64,000 nucleotides of DNA, taken from assembly GCA_965215145.1 (NCBI GenBank), contig OZ244038.1:2046001-2110000 (forward strand), read 5' to 3'. This DNA is from G965215145 sp965215145 (GTDB lineage: Bacteria > Bacteroidota > Rhodothermia > Rhodothermales > JANQRZ01). Within the stretch, counting starts at the first letter, position 1. Each line of letters opens with the position of its first letter. The notes beneath the pieces are model-generated. The model was not told the origin of the DNA. It ran no database searches and saw only the letters and a program-made list of their open reading frames with translations. The position numbers and the translations under genes were made by a program. Shown here one piece after another: positions 43,766 to 52,750 of this stretch.

Positions 43766-45829
43766 ATGGACGCTCCCGCCCCGCAGCAGTCGCCCGACGC
43801 CGACGGCTTCCAGATCCAGCCGGTGATGGGGGGGGAGATCCCCGACGAGGAGCTCGACGGGCTCCGTGACCTGGCCGACGAGGAGGCCGCGGACTGGGTC
43901 TCGCTCAACAACCTCAACGCGGCCCCAGCGGCGCCCCCGCCGCCCCCCGTCACCGTCTCGAAGGCGGCTCCGGTCGCTCCCTCCGGGGATGGCGGCCCAC
44001 GGGGCGGCGCGGCGGCGCTGGCGCCGGGCGTGCAGGACCGCGTCGTCCAGGCGCTGCTGCGGGCCGGCAGCGTCGCGCGCGAGGTGGTGGACGAGACCAT
44101 CGAGGCGAAGCGGCAGCAGGGGCTCCGGGAGTCGCTCTGGCGCGTCCTCGCCGAGGACCCGAAGGTGGACCGCGAGACGGTCTACGCCCAGGCCGCGCTG
44201 ACCTACGCCTTCCGCATCGCGCCCGTCCAGGAGCGCGAGCCCGACGCCGACTTCGCCAAGACGGTGATGGAGTCGTTCGCGGAGCGGCCCCGCGACCGCC
44301 TCGTCGAGCTCAACGTCGTCCCCTACGCCTACGCCCAGGAGCCGGCGACGGGGATGCTCCGCCTCGTCTTCATCACCGACGACCCGACGCACCCCCAGCT
44401 CCCGCGCGCGATGCAGGCCCTCGAGCTCGACCGGTTCGAGCTCTGCTACGCCCCGCGCGAGGTCGTCCGCGACGTGCTCCGCGAGGCGTTCCCCCGCAAG
44501 AACGAGTACCTCGAGCGGATCCAGGAGAGCTCCGGCTCCGACGCCTTCGACATGGGCGTCTCGTTCGAGACGGGGGAGAAGACGCTCGTGGACGAGGAGG
44601 CCCTCGAGGCCGAGATGAGCCGGAGCGCGCTGATCAACCTCGTCGAGGCGCTCCTCATCGAGTCCGTCCGGCTCGGCGCCTCCGACATCCACATCTACCC
44701 CAACGCCCAGCGCAGGGTCGAGGTCCACTTCCGCGTCGACGGGCGCCTCCAGCACTGGCACACCGAGGAGCGCGGCCACCCCGAGGCGCTCCTCGCCGTC
44801 ATCAAGGACAACGCCGTCAACGTCGACCGCTTCGAGCGGGACATGGCGCAGGACGGGTTCATCCAGCGCTGGGTGGACGACACCCTCATCCGCTACCGCG
44901 TCTCGGTGCTCCCGATCGCCAACGCGAACCAGGACCTCCGCGCCGAGAGCATCGTGATCCGCGTGCTCGACGACCGGAAGGTGATCACCGACCTCGGCAA
45001 GCTCGGGCTCCTGCCGTTCGCGCTGAGCCAGTTCGACAAGGCCATCCGCCAGCCGAACGGGATGGTGATCCTGACCGGGCCGACGGGCTCGGGCAAGTCC
45101 ACCACGCTCGTTGCCGCGCTCTCGAACGTCGTCAACCCCGAGGTCAACGTCCTCACCATCGAGGACCCCGTCGAGTACATGATCCCCGGCGTGCGCCAGA
45201 TCAAGCTCGGCCACAAGCTCTCGCTCGAAGGGGCCCTCCGCGCCGTGCTCCGCCACGACCCCGACGTCGTGATGGTCGGCGAGATGCGCGACAAGGCCAC
45301 CGCCGAGCTCGGCGTGAAGCTCGCCAACACGGGGCACCTCACGTTCTCCACGCTCCACACCAACGACGCGCCCTCGGCGGTCAGCCGGCTCTACAAGATG
45401 GGGCTCGAGCCGTTCCTCATCGCCTACGCCATCAACCTCGTCGTGGCGCAGCGGCTGATGCGGACGCTCTGCCCCGCGTGCAAACAGCAGGTGCCCGAGG
45501 AGGAGCTCGAGCCGGCCCTGCTCCGCGAGCTCGGCTTCACCGACGAGGACCTCGCCGGGACCACGTTCTACAAGGCCCAGCACGGCACGGGCTGCTCGAC
45601 GTGCAAGGGCCGCGGCTACAAGGGCCGGCGGGCCGTCGCCGAGGCGCTCTACTTCAGCCCCGCCATCCGCCAGCTCATCGTCGAGGCCGGCGAGACGATC
45701 GACGAGGACTCCATCAGCCGCGTGGCGCAGCAGGAGGGGATGCTGACGCTCCAGGCCTCCGCGCGCGAGCTCGTCAAGATGGGGGAGACGAGCGTCGAGG
45801 AGATGATCCGCGTCACGGCCGGCGAGTAA
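43766..45829 (+). CDS. pilB: Assembly ATPase, PilB/GspE family
   Basis: 687 residues. A Pro/Ala-rich start precedes an MshEN-like N-domain (VVQALLRAGSVAREVVDETIEAKRQQG, YAFRIAPVQ). The core has Walker A GPTGSGKSTT (~residues 439-448), the acidic box LTIEDPVEYM, Walker B VVMVGEMRD and the His box FSTLHTNDAPSAV. A four-Cys zinc motif follows (CPAC...CSTC), characteristic of extension ATPases of the GspE/PilB type. All catalytic motifs are canonical. It powers pilus or pseudopilus extension. Confidence 0.94.
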   Translation: MDAPAPQQSPDADGFQIQPVMGGEIPDEELDGLRDLADEEAADWVSLNNLNAAPAAPPPPPVTVSKAAPVAPSGDGGPRGGAAALAPGVQDRVVQALLRAGSVAREVVDETIEAKRQQGLRESLWRVLAEDPKVDRETVYAQAALTYAFRIAPVQEREPDADFAKTVMESFAERPRDRLVELNVVPYAYAQEPATGMLRLVFITDDPTHPQLPRAMQALELDRFELCYAPREVVRDVLREAFPRKNEYLERIQESSGSDAFDMGVSFETGEKTLVDEEALEAEMSRSALINLVEALLIESVRLGASDIHIYPNAQRRVEVHFRVDGRLQHWHTEERGHPEALLAVIKDNAVNVDRFERDMAQDGFIQRWVDDTLIRYRVSVLPIANANQDLRAESIVIRVLDDRKVITDLGKLGLLPFALSQFDKAIRQPNGMVILTGPTGSGKSTTLVAALSNVVNPEVNVLTIEDPVEYMIPGVRQIKLGHKLSLEGALRAVLRHDPDVVMVGEMRDKATAELGVKLANTGHLTFSTLHTNDAPSAVSRLYKMGLEPFLIAYAINLVVAQRLMRTLCPACKQQVPEEELEPALLRELGFTDEDLAGTTFYKAQHGTGCSTCKGRGYKGRRAVAEALYFSPAIRQLIVEAGETIDEDSISRVAQQEGMLTLQASARELVKMGETSVEEMIRVTAGE

Positions 45830-45956
45830 AGCGGCCCGACGCGACCGCCCCGGCCGAGAGGCGAACGGGCCGGGGCCGGTTCCCGACGGCCGTCTCCGAG
45901 AGAAGGGGGGAGGGGATGGAACGTCGCCGCAACGAAATGCGGCGGGTGTGGGGGTA

Positions 45957-45972
45957 AGGAGGAAAAATCCTC
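45957..45972. repeat. Short A-loop hairpin in the pilB-pseudopilin gap
   Basis: GGAGGA-AAAA-TCCTCC, a perfect 6-bp stem in an otherwise GC-rich 230-base gap. No T tract follows; role unclear. Confidence 0.5.
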
Positions 45973-46059
45973 CGATACGGGACTTACTTCGGGACAGATC
46001 GTCCGCCTCCGCCGCGTGCGGGGGCTCCCCGAACACCCCGAACTCGCCCCGGTCCCCCC

Positions 46060-46653
46060 ATGCCTCAGACGCTGCTCGCCCTCCTCGCGATGATCGTGAC
46101 GACGCTGCTCGCCTTCAGCCAGCAGCGCAACGCGATCGCGAACTACGAGCACATGGTCGAGAACGAGATCGAGATGGCGGCCTCGGGCGCCCTCATGCAC
46201 GTCCTCGAGCTCATCGGCTCGCGCTCCTTCGACGAGCGGACGACGCCGGAGGGCCTCCACGCGGCGGGCACGCTCCCCGCCAGCCCCACCGCGTTCGAGA
46301 TCCCCGCCCTGTTCGGGGGCCACGCGCCCGACAAGTGCAACCTCGAGAAGCCGTTCCTCACCCCGGCCTGCGACGACATCGACGACGTCCACGGCGCCGA
46401 CGTCGTCGTCCCCATCCGCCTCGCCAACGGCAACCAGATCGACTTCGACGTCCAGGTCGAGGTCTCCTACGTCTCCGACGTCGAGCTGAGCACGGTCTCG
46501 CTGGTCCCGACCTACCACAAGATGGCCGTCGTCACCGCCACGAGCGACCTCCTCCCGCACCGGACCATCGAGCTCCGCCGCGTCTTCTCCTACGACCCCG
46601 TCAAGGCCGAGGTCGACTACGAGGACACCTACGGCGACGTCCTCGACGGCTAG
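46060..46653 (+). CDS. Pseudopilin-like protein A
   Basis: 197 residues. Hydrophobic helix directly at the N-terminus (PQTLLALLAMIVTTLLAFS) followed by QQRNAIANYEHMVENEIEMAASGAL, an extended helix, and a beta-rich domain. Two Cys (DKCNLEK, TPACDD) may form a disulfide. No canonical prepilin leader. Order in the cluster (after pilB, before two similar proteins) suggests a minor pilin. No family match recognised. Confidence 0.65.
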   Translation: MPQTLLALLAMIVTTLLAFSQQRNAIANYEHMVENEIEMAASGALMHVLELIGSRSFDERTTPEGLHAAGTLPASPTAFEIPALFGGHAPDKCNLEKPFLTPACDDIDDVHGADVVVPIRLANGNQIDFDVQVEVSYVSDVELSTVSLVPTYHKMAVVTATSDLLPHRTIELRRVFSYDPVKAEVDYEDTYGDVLDG

Positions 46654-46699
46654 CCAGTGCCGTCGGCCGCGCCCTTCCCCCTCGCCCTCCGGTCCCCCG

Positions 46700-47356
46700 A
46701 TGCAGTTCCTCTTCGACAACCTCACCGCGATCATCGTCGCTGGCGTCGTGATCCTCATGCTCGCCACGGCGCAGATCTACGCCCAGCGCTCGGGGCTGGA
46801 GCAGGCGTCCTCCTACTCCACGAAGGCGAAGGCCATCTCGTTCGGGGAGTGGCTCGAGGACGACATCCTCTCGCTCGGGGCGAACTACGGCGACGACGCC
46901 TACCGCTTCATGACCCCCGTCGAGGACCCCGTCACGGGGCACACCCGGCGGTGGGTGTTCTTCAGTGACAGCCTCCTCGCCACCGGCGACACCCTCCGGA
47001 TCATCACGCGCTACGAGCTCCAAGACCTCGGCGCCGTCGTCCGCGGCGACAGCACGATCTACCTCTACGAGATCCACCGGATGATGGCGGAGGAGCCCGT
47101 CACGAACGGGGCGATCTCCGCGCCGGACCCGTCGGACTGGACGACCGACGGCCGCAGCATGTCGACGCTGTCGGCCTTCAACGTCTCGATGCTCGCGCGG
47201 GACGGGTCCGTGACGTCGGACCCCGAGCGGGGCGAGTTCATCCGGGTCTCGTTCAGCCTCGTCCCGGAGTTCCCCATCGAGCCGGAGTACCTCCGCGAGC
47301 TCTACTGGACGACGACGCTCAAGGTCCGCCCCTTCTGGGAGCCGATGAGCGGCTAG
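46700..47356 (+). CDS. Pseudopilin-like protein B
   Basis: 218 residues. N-terminal helix MQFLFDNLTAIIVAGVVILML then AQIYAQRSGLEQASSYSTKAKAISFGEWLEDDI, the long amphipathic helix expected of a pilin, and a beta-rich C-terminal domain. The layout resembles GspJ/PilW-type minor pilins, but the leader and Glu5 are missing. It starts 46 bases after the previous gene. Confidence 0.65.
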   Translation: MQFLFDNLTAIIVAGVVILMLATAQIYAQRSGLEQASSYSTKAKAISFGEWLEDDILSLGANYGDDAYRFMTPVEDPVTGHTRRWVFFSDSLLATGDTLRIITRYELQDLGAVVRGDSTIYLYEIHRMMAEEPVTNGAISAPDPSDWTTDGRSMSTLSAFNVSMLARDGSVTSDPERGEFIRVSFSLVPEFPIEPEYLRELYWTTTLKVRPFWEPMSG

Positions 47357-47444
47357 CTGCTCACCCGCTCCCCCCGCCGCTTCCCGCCTCTTCCGCCGCC
47401 GTTTCCCGCCGCCCTCCACGCATCCCTCCACAACCGACAAGATC

Positions 47445-48860
47445 ATGGGCAAGGCTCTACTTATTATGGTGCTCGGCGCGGGGCTCTACCTCGCCATCTC
47501 GCAGGTCGGCACGCAGCAGACGCTGGTGCGGACGACGGGCCAGCAGGGCGACCACGCCGAGCAACTCATCGCGCGCGAGATCGCGCGCTCCGGCTTCAAC
47601 GTCGCGATGGGCATCGCGCGCCAGCACGGCTCCGACCTCTACGAGGCCGTCCAGGCCATCAACGGCGACGACGGCGCCCTCACCGGCGAGCACCAGGGCG
47701 GTGAGTACGTCGTCGAGGCGTACCTCAGCGACGGCTTCACACTCAACATCGAGTCGCGCGGGTACTTCGGCGGCGCGTGGTCCGGCGACGACTACGAGGG
47801 CGGCGCGCAGCACCTCATGGAGGACAACTACCAGGTCCGCGTCCTGAAGTCCCAGCAGTGCAGCGCGCTCAACGCGAGGTACCTCGAGTCCGACGCGGGC
47901 TACTGCTCGGGCATCTACCTCCAGCGCTACCCCGCCGGGGCCACGGCCGCGAACCTCCCGGACCCCGAGATGGTCTTCCCCGTGGCGAGCAAGGACGACA
48001 ACGTCGACCTCACGGCGGAGTTCGTGATTCCGGCCGGCACGCAGATGGACTTCTTCATCGGCGTGGACAAGAAATGCGATCATCGGCCGGATTCTCCTGC
48101 CACCTACGACGTCACCAGCCACGAGTACGACGAGGGCGACTACGACCACATCCACAACGCCATCGAGTTCCCCTTCGAGAACTTCGACTACATCACCGAG
48201 TCGGACTGGGCCTTCGTGGAACAGCACCCCGCTGACAACCAGAAGTGGCGGATCGGGTGGGAGGACCTCCACCACCCGGAGTGGATGGGCGACGGCTCCG
48301 ACGACCCCGAGCAGAACCTCCAGGCCCTCAAGCGGCTCGGCTACGAGGGGGACGCGGCTAACCCCTGGCCCACCCGCGATGGCTTCGGCTACCGGGACCT
48401 CGAGGACTTCTGGGTGCGGGACGGCCACTCGAAGCACGACGAGGACGACCACACCGCGTTCCGCCCTGACTTCAGCGACCAGGTGGTCGAGGTCTGGCTC
48501 GACCCCATCCCCTTCGCGGACCAGCCGGCGGCGTGCTCGGTGGGCGGCTCCCCTGACCCGGATGGCGACGACGGCTCGGGCGGCGACGACGGCGGCTCCG
48601 GCGACCCCGACCCCGACGGCACCACGGGCAGTGGCGGCGACGACGGCGGTGACGACGGTTCAGGCGGCGACGACGGTGAGGGGGAGCCCGACCCCTGCGC
48701 CTGCCCGAAGGCGAACAAGCCCAACAAAAAGGTGCTCATCATGCACTTCCCGGGCGACGACCCGAAGAAGGGGAGAGCGAAGTGCGTCTCCGTGAACGGC
48801 GCCTACAACGGCCACCTCAAGCGCCACGACCTCGACTACGTGATGTGTCAGGGCGAATAG
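47445..48860 (+). CDS. Large pseudopilin-like protein with Asp/Gly linker and C-terminal Cys domain
   Basis: 471 residues. The N-terminal helix (MGKALLIMVLGAGLYLAIS) and a following polar helix (GDHAEQLIAREIARSGFNVAMGIA) recall PilX/GspK-like minor pilins. The middle is a variable beta/loop region with Cys (QQCSALN, AGYCSG, DKKCDHR). Residues ~365-420 are a low-complexity run of GDDGSGG and DPDPDG units. The last ~55 residues carry Cys (DPCACPK, RAKCVSVNG, YVMCQGE) around KVLIMHFPGDDP and NGHLKRHDLDY. From memory this pattern is a variant of the KVTICHIPPGNP...AHLAHGD module of secreted Bacteroidota proteins. A tip adhesin role is plausible. A strong terminator follows. Confidence 0.65.
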   Translation: MGKALLIMVLGAGLYLAISQVGTQQTLVRTTGQQGDHAEQLIAREIARSGFNVAMGIARQHGSDLYEAVQAINGDDGALTGEHQGGEYVVEAYLSDGFTLNIESRGYFGGAWSGDDYEGGAQHLMEDNYQVRVLKSQQCSALNARYLESDAGYCSGIYLQRYPAGATAANLPDPEMVFPVASKDDNVDLTAEFVIPAGTQMDFFIGVDKKCDHRPDSPATYDVTSHEYDEGDYDHIHNAIEFPFENFDYITESDWAFVEQHPADNQKWRIGWEDLHHPEWMGDGSDDPEQNLQALKRLGYEGDAANPWPTRDGFGYRDLEDFWVRDGHSKHDEDDHTAFRPDFSDQVVEVWLDPIPFADQPAACSVGGSPDPDGDDGSGGDDGGSGDPDPDGTTGSGGDDGGDDGSGGDDGEGEPDPCACPKANKPNKKVLIMHFPGDDPKKGRAKCVSVNGAYNGHLKRHDLDYVMCQGE

Positions 48861-48882
48861 CTCCGGCTCACCGTAGCCCCTG

Positions 48883-48919
48883 AGCGGCCGGCTCCCCATC
48901 TTGAGGGGAGCCGGTCGCT
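48883..48919 (+). terminator. Strong hairpin after the large pseudopilin gene
   Basis: AGCGGCCGGCTCCCC (48883-48897) pairs with GGGGAGCCGGTCGCT (48905-48919) around ATCTTGA, followed by TCAGTTT. One mismatch in 15 pairs. It divides the cluster into two transcripts. Confidence 0.75.
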
Positions 48920-48978
48920 TCAGTTTGACAGGCCCGAGTGGAGCGGGGGAGGGGCGGACGGAGCGTATCGATTACTCA

Positions 48979-50475
48979 ATGTGCCGGCGGCGGGTACAAA
49001 ACGCCGTGGTATTCAGGCGAGGTGAGATCGAAACCGAGTCTCAGGCTGAGCAATCCGCCGTGGCGCGCCCTTTGACGGGGCTGCGTCCCTCGCTGGACCC
49101 TCCGCCGCCCCCCGTCTCCGTGAGCTCCCACCCGTCCTCGATCAGCCTGGCCGGTGCGCCGCCCACCGCGCACCCGGTGCCGCCTCCGGGCGCGTCCGCT
49201 CCGCCTGAGGGGGTGCGGCGCGATCCCACCCCCGCGAGCGGCTTCCCGACGCCGGCAGCGCGCGAAGACGGCCTGCCCGCGTTCGTGCGGACGCTGGCGC
49301 GGAGCGCGCCGTCCGCCCTCGTCGGCGAGGCCCGCCTCCGCTACTACGCCGAGCACGTCAGCCGCTTCTCCGACGAGGAGCGGGGGGCCGTCACCCGCTA
49401 CCTCGAGCGGTTCATCACGCGGATGAACGACCTCGGCGCCTCCGACCTCGACCTCGGGGGGCCGGCCGCCTCCGGCCGCGTGTGGTACCGCATCGACGGC
49501 GACAAGCGCCCCCACGAGGAGATCGGGGCCTCGACCAACGAGATCGACGTGCTGCTGCTCACGATGGCCGGCGAGCTCCAGCACCAGGAGCTCTTCGAGG
49601 CGAGCTCGCTCGACTTCTCCTACGAGATCAAGGTCCCCGGCGACGACCGCTACCGGTACCGGGCGACGATGTACTTCGACTTCCAGCACCTCGGCCTGTG
49701 TATGCGGGCCATCAACGAGACCTCGTTCCCGCTCAAGAGCCTCGGGTTCCACCCCATCATCGAGCGGGGGATGATGTTCCGCCACGTCCGCGACGGGCTC
49801 ACCCTCGTCACCGGCGTCACCGGCTCGGGCAAGAGCACCACGCTCGACGCCGTCGTCGACGCCAACAACGACGACTTCGCCGGGCACATCGTGATCGTGG
49901 CGAAGCCGATCGAGTACATGCACACCTCGAAGAAGTGCATCGTCCGCCACCGCGAGGTGGGGCAGGACGTGGGCTCGTTCAAGGAGGGCATCGTGCAGGC
50001 GCTCCGCCAGGACCCCGACGTCATCGTCGTCGGCGAGATGCGCGACCCCGAGACGATCCACGCGGCGATGGAGGCCTCGGACACGGGGCACAAGGTGTTC
50101 TCCACGCTCCACACCTCCTCCGCCGTGGAGAGCCTCGACCGCATCATCGCGGAGTTCCCGCCCTCCGAGCAGGACCGAATCCGGACCCGCCTCGCCGACA
50201 CCCTCCGCTGCATCGTCTCGCAGAAGCTCGCCCCGAAGGTCGGCGGCGGGCGCGTCCTCGTCAAGGAGGTGCTCTGGATCACGCCGAGCGTCACGGCCGC
50301 CATCAAGAACAACAACCTCAACGAGATCTACCAGATGATCTGGGAGGGGGGGAAGCTCGGCATGCTGACCCTCGAGCAGGACCTCGCGCGCCTGCTCCGC
50401 GAGCGCAAGATCACCCCGGAGGTGGCGATGAACTACGCCAACAACAAGCGCCGCCTCCAGCAGCTCCTCCGCTAA
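48979..50475 (+). CDS. PilT/PilU-like secretion ATPase with variant acidic box
   Basis: 498 residues from ATG 48979; an in-frame TTG at 48901 lies in a terminator loop and is rejected, and GTG codons near 49120 are alternatives. A Pro/Ser-rich leader of ~90 residues precedes the ATPase. PilT-type features: RDGLTLVTGVTGSGKSTTLDA (Walker A), VIVVGEMRDPETIHAAMEASDTGHKVF (Walker B), STLHTSSAVESLDRII (His box) and a LAPKVGGGRVLVKEVL segment. There is no zinc Cys motif. The usual IEDPIE is VAKPIEYMH, losing the acidic pair. Probably a retraction-type or regulatory ATPase with altered chemistry. Confidence 0.85.
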   Translation: MCRRRVQNAVVFRRGEIETESQAEQSAVARPLTGLRPSLDPPPPPVSVSSHPSSISLAGAPPTAHPVPPPGASAPPEGVRRDPTPASGFPTPAAREDGLPAFVRTLARSAPSALVGEARLRYYAEHVSRFSDEERGAVTRYLERFITRMNDLGASDLDLGGPAASGRVWYRIDGDKRPHEEIGASTNEIDVLLLTMAGELQHQELFEASSLDFSYEIKVPGDDRYRYRATMYFDFQHLGLCMRAINETSFPLKSLGFHPIIERGMMFRHVRDGLTLVTGVTGSGKSTTLDAVVDANNDDFAGHIVIVAKPIEYMHTSKKCIVRHREVGQDVGSFKEGIVQALRQDPDVIVVGEMRDPETIHAAMEASDTGHKVFSTLHTSSAVESLDRIIAEFPPSEQDRIRTRLADTLRCIVSQKLAPKVGGGRVLVKEVLWITPSVTAAIKNNNLNEIYQMIWEGGKLGMLTLEQDLARLLRERKITPEVAMNYANNKRRLQQLLR

Positions 50476-50568
50476 AGCCCGCTCCGGTAACGCCCGCCGG
50501 CGACGAGCCGCCTCCCCGGCTCCGGCCACCCACCGCGCACCCCGCCTCAGCGCTAGCGACCGACCGCC

Positions 50569-52656
50569 ATGACGACAGACCCCCACGACTTCGACGGCCC
50601 CGACGGCCAGCCGCGCCCGGACCCCTCCGGCGACGGCGCCGCCGACCTCGGCGACGCCGGGTTCTCGTTCCCGACCGACGACGACGGCCTCCTCTCGCAC
50701 GAGGAGCCGCCCGCTGGCGCCACGCCCGCCGGCCCCACGGGCGAGCTCCCCATCGCCGCCGCTGAGACCCCGCCGGTCTCGCCCCCCACGGGCGGGCTCC
50801 GAGGTGACGGGCGGGGCGGACGCCGGGGGCGCCGCGCCAGCGGGAGCTTCCTCGGCGTCTACGTCACCGAGGGCACCGTGTACGGCGCGCTCATGCAGGC
50901 GGCCGGCACCGAGTACCGCGTGCTCCGCCGCTTCGCCCGGCAGCGCAACGCCGCCGCCGACGTCGCCGAGACGCCGGACCTCCCGGCGCTCACGGCAGAG
51001 AGCCCGGCGGAGGGGGACGGCGACGTCACCATCCAGTTCGGCCAGCAGGGCGCGGGGGACGACCTGTTCCTGGGCACCGAGTTCGGCGACATCGCCACGC
51101 TCGGGGATCTCGACGACGTCCGCGGCGACCAGAAGCGGCAGGCGTCGCCCGTCGTCTTCGAGCTCAAGGACCTCCTCGACGAGTGCGCCGCCGCGGGTCA
51201 CGAACGGCCGGACACGGCCTTCTGCATCGGCCAGCCCGCCGTGCGCTACGTCGAGCTCCTGCTGCCGGAGGGGAGGAGGGGGAAGAAGGCCGACGATAAG
51301 AAGCCCAAGGGCGACAAGAGGCCCAAGGAGGACTCGGGAGGGGAGGGCGCCGAGGCGCTGCCGGCGGTGAAGCGCGACGTCCTCCTGGACCGGCTGAGCG
51401 AGGTCCACGAGGAGCCCTTCGAGAAGGACCGCGTCGGGTTCGTCCCGATGACGCCGCGCGACGGGGTGCGCCGGTTCCTGGCTGCCGTCCCGACCGCCGA
51501 GGACGCGCTGGCCGAGTCGCTGGACCTCCTCCGCGAGCAGAGCGGGATGCGGAGCGTGCCGCTCCGCGCCATCGACGCGGAGGTGCCCCTGCTCATGGGG
51601 CTCTCGCGGTGGGCCTTCCCGCCGGAGCAGCACGAGAGCACGGCCGTCGTCCGCGTCGGCACCGAGGACACCCTCGTGATCCTGCTCCAGGGCGACGAGC
51701 TCCACCACCAGGAGCACATGGTGGGGGTCTCGGCCTTCGACAGCCCGGAGACGATCTGCAGCCGCGTCCTGCTCCAGCAGGACGTGCAGGGCGTGGGGAC
51801 GGTGCACCGCGTGGTCGTGCTCAGCGAGGAGCAGGAGTCCGAGGTGATCGAGGCGTTCTCCGCCTTCTACCCCGACGCCCAGGTCGAGCCGCTCCAGCAC
51901 GGCCTCCGCGACCGCGGCGTCGTCCTGCCGAGTGGCGGGGCGGACTTCTCGGCGGCGGCGCTGCCGGCCGTCGGCGTCGCCCTCCGCGCGGCGGCGGAGC
52001 GCGAGAAGGGCTCGCCGTTCGGGGAGGTGAACCTGCTGCCGAAGCGGCTCCGCCGCGTCCGGCCCCGCCTCGACCTCGCGGTCGCGTGGCACACGCTGGT
52101 GGCGAGCGTGCTCCTCTTCTTCACCGTGCTGTTCTTCGTGGGCCTCTACTTCTCGCAGCAGGCGGAGGTGGCGGCGGCCGAGGAGCGCGTGGCGGCCTAC
52201 CCGGCCGAGCTCAACCTCTCCAGCCAGGCCCTCCAGGCCCAGATCGACAGCCTCCAGAACGTCCACGTCCGCGTCACCCAGACGCTCGACGTGATCGACT
52301 CGCTGCTGGTCGGGAGCGACCGGTGGAGCCGCTCGCTGAGCCGGCTCTCCCGCGCGACGGCCTCGACGGGGGGGGCGTGGGTCCAGCAGTGGGACCCGCA
52401 GGGGAGCTCGGTCCAGCTCGCGGGGCACGCGACGAGCCGGGCCCAGGTGGTCCAGTTCGCCGAGCGGCTCGGCGGCTCCATCGACGAGCTCCGGTTCGCC
52501 TCGATCCGCGACTACCCCGTCTTCAGCTACGTCCTCACGGCGCCGGTCCCGAGCGAGCTCCCCGAGGTCGCCCGCTACCTCCGGGAGCAGGCCGACGTCC
52601 CCACGGCCCCCGCGCCGGACCCGCTCGGCGACGCCCTCTCCGACGTCGCCCCCTGA
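50569..52656 (+). CDS. PilM-PilN fusion (GspL-like) alignment-complex protein
   Basis: 695 residues. The first ~85 residues are acidic/Pro-rich. From ~90 an actin-like PilM/GspL fold seems to begin (GSFLGVYVTEGTVYGALMQAAGTEYRVL) and continues with STAVVRVGTEDTLVILLQGDEL and ALPAVGVALRAA. A transmembrane helix near residue 510-530 (TLVASVLLFFTVLFFVGLYF) is followed by a PilN-type coiled coil (QQAEVAAAEERVAAYPAEL) and ferredoxin-like domain (VQLAGHATSRAQVVQFAERL). In most type IV pilus systems PilM and PilN are separate; here one polypeptide spans the membrane, as in GspL. Confidence 0.78.
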   Translation: MTTDPHDFDGPDGQPRPDPSGDGAADLGDAGFSFPTDDDGLLSHEEPPAGATPAGPTGELPIAAAETPPVSPPTGGLRGDGRGGRRGRRASGSFLGVYVTEGTVYGALMQAAGTEYRVLRRFARQRNAAADVAETPDLPALTAESPAEGDGDVTIQFGQQGAGDDLFLGTEFGDIATLGDLDDVRGDQKRQASPVVFELKDLLDECAAAGHERPDTAFCIGQPAVRYVELLLPEGRRGKKADDKKPKGDKRPKEDSGGEGAEALPAVKRDVLLDRLSEVHEEPFEKDRVGFVPMTPRDGVRRFLAAVPTAEDALAESLDLLREQSGMRSVPLRAIDAEVPLLMGLSRWAFPPEQHESTAVVRVGTEDTLVILLQGDELHHQEHMVGVSAFDSPETICSRVLLQQDVQGVGTVHRVVVLSEEQESEVIEAFSAFYPDAQVEPLQHGLRDRGVVLPSGGADFSAAALPAVGVALRAAAEREKGSPFGEVNLLPKRLRRVRPRLDLAVAWHTLVASVLLFFTVLFFVGLYFSQQAEVAAAEERVAAYPAELNLSSQALQAQIDSLQNVHVRVTQTLDVIDSLLVGSDRWSRSLSRLSRATASTGGAWVQQWDPQGSSVQLAGHATSRAQVVQFAERLGGSIDELRFASIRDYPVFSYVLTAPVPSELPEVARYLREQADVPTAPAPDPLGDALSDVAP

Positions 52657-52750
52657 CGGGGCCTCGCCCCCGCGAGCTCCAGGGCCGACGCGCCCCGGAG
52701 GAGCCCGCCCCCTTAGCCCCGGCCGCCGACCGGACGATACCCCCACCGCC

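Noticed and set aside
45916..45957. A 13-codon leader peptide before the pseudopilin genes
   Set aside because: It is Arg-rich, has no clear attenuator structure and overlaps nothing conserved that I can see.
48925..48972. TTGACA (48925-48930) as a -35 box for the PilT-like gene
   Set aside because: No -10 element at 16-18 bases; the nearest TATCGAT is about 35 bases away. The housekeeping promoter of this lineage is also expected to differ.
48901..48978. TTG at 48901 as start of the PilT-like ATPase
   Set aside because: It lies in the loop of a strong terminator hairpin; ATG 48979 is downstream of the hairpin and in frame.
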